Shown here: one piece after another, positions 63,630 to 64,000 of the stretch
Numbering within the stretch: position 1 is the stretch's first letter
Layout of the letters: each line of letters opens with the position of its first letter
The notes under the pieces: generated by a model
Seen by the model: only the letters and a program-made list of their open reading frames with translations
The model's database searches: none
Told to the model about the DNA's origin: nothing
Program-made: the position numbers and the translations under genes
NCBI RefSeq assembly: GCF_020171465.1
Contig: NZ_JAIUZR010000003.1
Location: 1,116,001-1,180,000 of the forward strand
Origin: Lutimonas saemankumensis
Lineage (GTDB): Bacteria; Bacteroidota; Bacteroidia; Flavobacteriales; Flavobacteriaceae
DNA length: 64,000 nt
Reading direction: 5' to 3'

Positions 63630-64000
63630 TTGAAATACTGCACCCTTTTTATAATTTGCTTCTTGATAAACTTTGCTACCCTGGCGCAGGGAAAAAGAAT
63701 TCAGATCATTCATTCTGATAATTCAAGTATTGATGAGGAACGGCTTCCCGGAGCCACGATCCTGCTTGGAAATATTGTGATCAGGCACGAAGGCATCAAA
63801 CTCAGATGCAAAAAAGCAGTTCATTACAAGAACGAGAATTTTATCAAAGCCTATGGAGATGTAGTATTAAATCAGGGAGACAGTATCATTCAGACGAGCC
63901 AATACACTGAATACAACGGAAATACACAAAAGGCACTTTCATGGGGTAATGTGGTTATCAGGGATTCAAAAATGACTTTGAGTACGGATACGCTAAATTT
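63630..64000 (+). CDS. OstA/LptA-like protein, 5' part (3' end outside window)
   Basis: The frame opens with TTG at 63630 and runs off the end. It encodes a signal peptide (YCTLFIICFLINFATLAQG) followed by OstA-type beta-jellyroll strands: LPGATILLGNIVIRHEGIKLRCKKAVHY, IKAYGDVVLNQGDSIIQTSQ and ALSWGNVVIRDSKMTLSTDTL. These repeats are the lipopolysaccharide-transport (LptA/OstA N-terminal) fold. No ATG lies before the signal peptide in this frame, so TTG is the start. The gene has its own promoter after the purA terminator. Confidence 0.82.
   Translation, partial: MKYCTLFIICFLINFATLAQGKRIQIIHSDNSSIDEERLPGATILLGNIVIRHEGIKLRCKKAVHYKNENFIKAYGDVVLNQGDSIIQTSQYTEYNGNTQKALSWGNVVIRDSKMTLSTDTLN

Noticed and set aside
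1-64000. tRNA, rRNA, CRISPR, insertion sequences, prophage or defence island
   Set aside because: No gap is long enough or structured enough, no repeat-spacer pattern is seen, and no transposase, integrase or known defence gene is present among the coding regions.

Overview
The window is a chromosomal segment of a Bacteroidota bacterium, most likely class Flavobacteriia. The AT-rich, gene-dense sequence repeatedly shows the Bacteroidota -7 promoter element TAnnTTTG upstream of genes, almost no Shine-Dalgarno sequences, and several TTG starts. It also carries families typical of that group: BatA-like, head-GIN, DUF3810, TIGR02757, a 1220-residue PurL, and the RelA-Fur-PurA block. I cannot name the genus from the sequence. 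I see no rRNA, tRNA, CRISPR array, insertion sequence or prophage, and no gap over 300 bases without a gene. The region reads as core genome.

Layout. 1-7353 (+): 3' end of mutL, two tandem rhomboid proteases, a membrane-anchored EEP hydrolase, mtaB, an alpha/beta hydrolase, rfbC and a lytic transglycosylase. 7433-10453 (-): nitronate monooxygenase, mnmA and a YwqK-type MORN-like protein. 10632-13772 (+): a HEAT-like protein, purB, a small lipoprotein and TerC. 13963-20130 (+): a tripartite RND efflux operon (TolC, adaptor, pump) ending in a small PII-like protein and a YgaP-type membrane protein. 20341-22035 (+): ftcD. 22111-24445 (-): DinB-like protein, M28 peptidase, Dabb protein. 24648 (+): VOC protein. 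25083 (-): a PHP-ACT-ACT fusion. 26971-29713: a MarR/FMN-reductase pair divergent from an acyl-CoA carboxylase beta subunit, with a repeated operator-like sequence between them. 29737-32484 (+): yebC, tsaE, ald and a small membrane protein. 32540-35500 (-): an ECF sigma factor, its probable anti-sigma factor and two secreted beta-repeat proteins. 35758-43921 (+): lon, a BatA-like protein, a dihydroorotase homologue lacking its metal-binding histidines, a small membrane protein, a carboxylesterase and a C40 peptidase. 43963-47180 (-): DUF481 protein and recG. 47265-53071 (+): TIGR02757, an RsmB-type methyltransferase and purL. 53104-55931 (-): a so-called asparagine synthetase B and dnaB. 56221-64000 (+): DUF3810, a TrmH-like methyltransferase, M48 protease, relA/spoT, fur, purA and the start of an OstA/LptA-like gene.

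Functional themes are purine synthesis (purB, purL, purA), RNA modification (mtaB, mnmA, tsaE, RsmB- and TrmH-like enzymes), genome maintenance (mutL, recG, dnaB), proteostasis at the envelope and in the cytosol (rhomboids, M48, lon), export (RND, TerC) and stress signalling (ECF sigma, RelA/SpoT, Fur, MarR). No wholly new system is obvious. The observations most worth checking are the recG reading frame that runs upstream of any canonical start codon, the catalytically dead dihydroorotase homologue, the PHP-ACT fusion, the sigma-factor operon with two ladder-repeat proteins, and the MarR operator.
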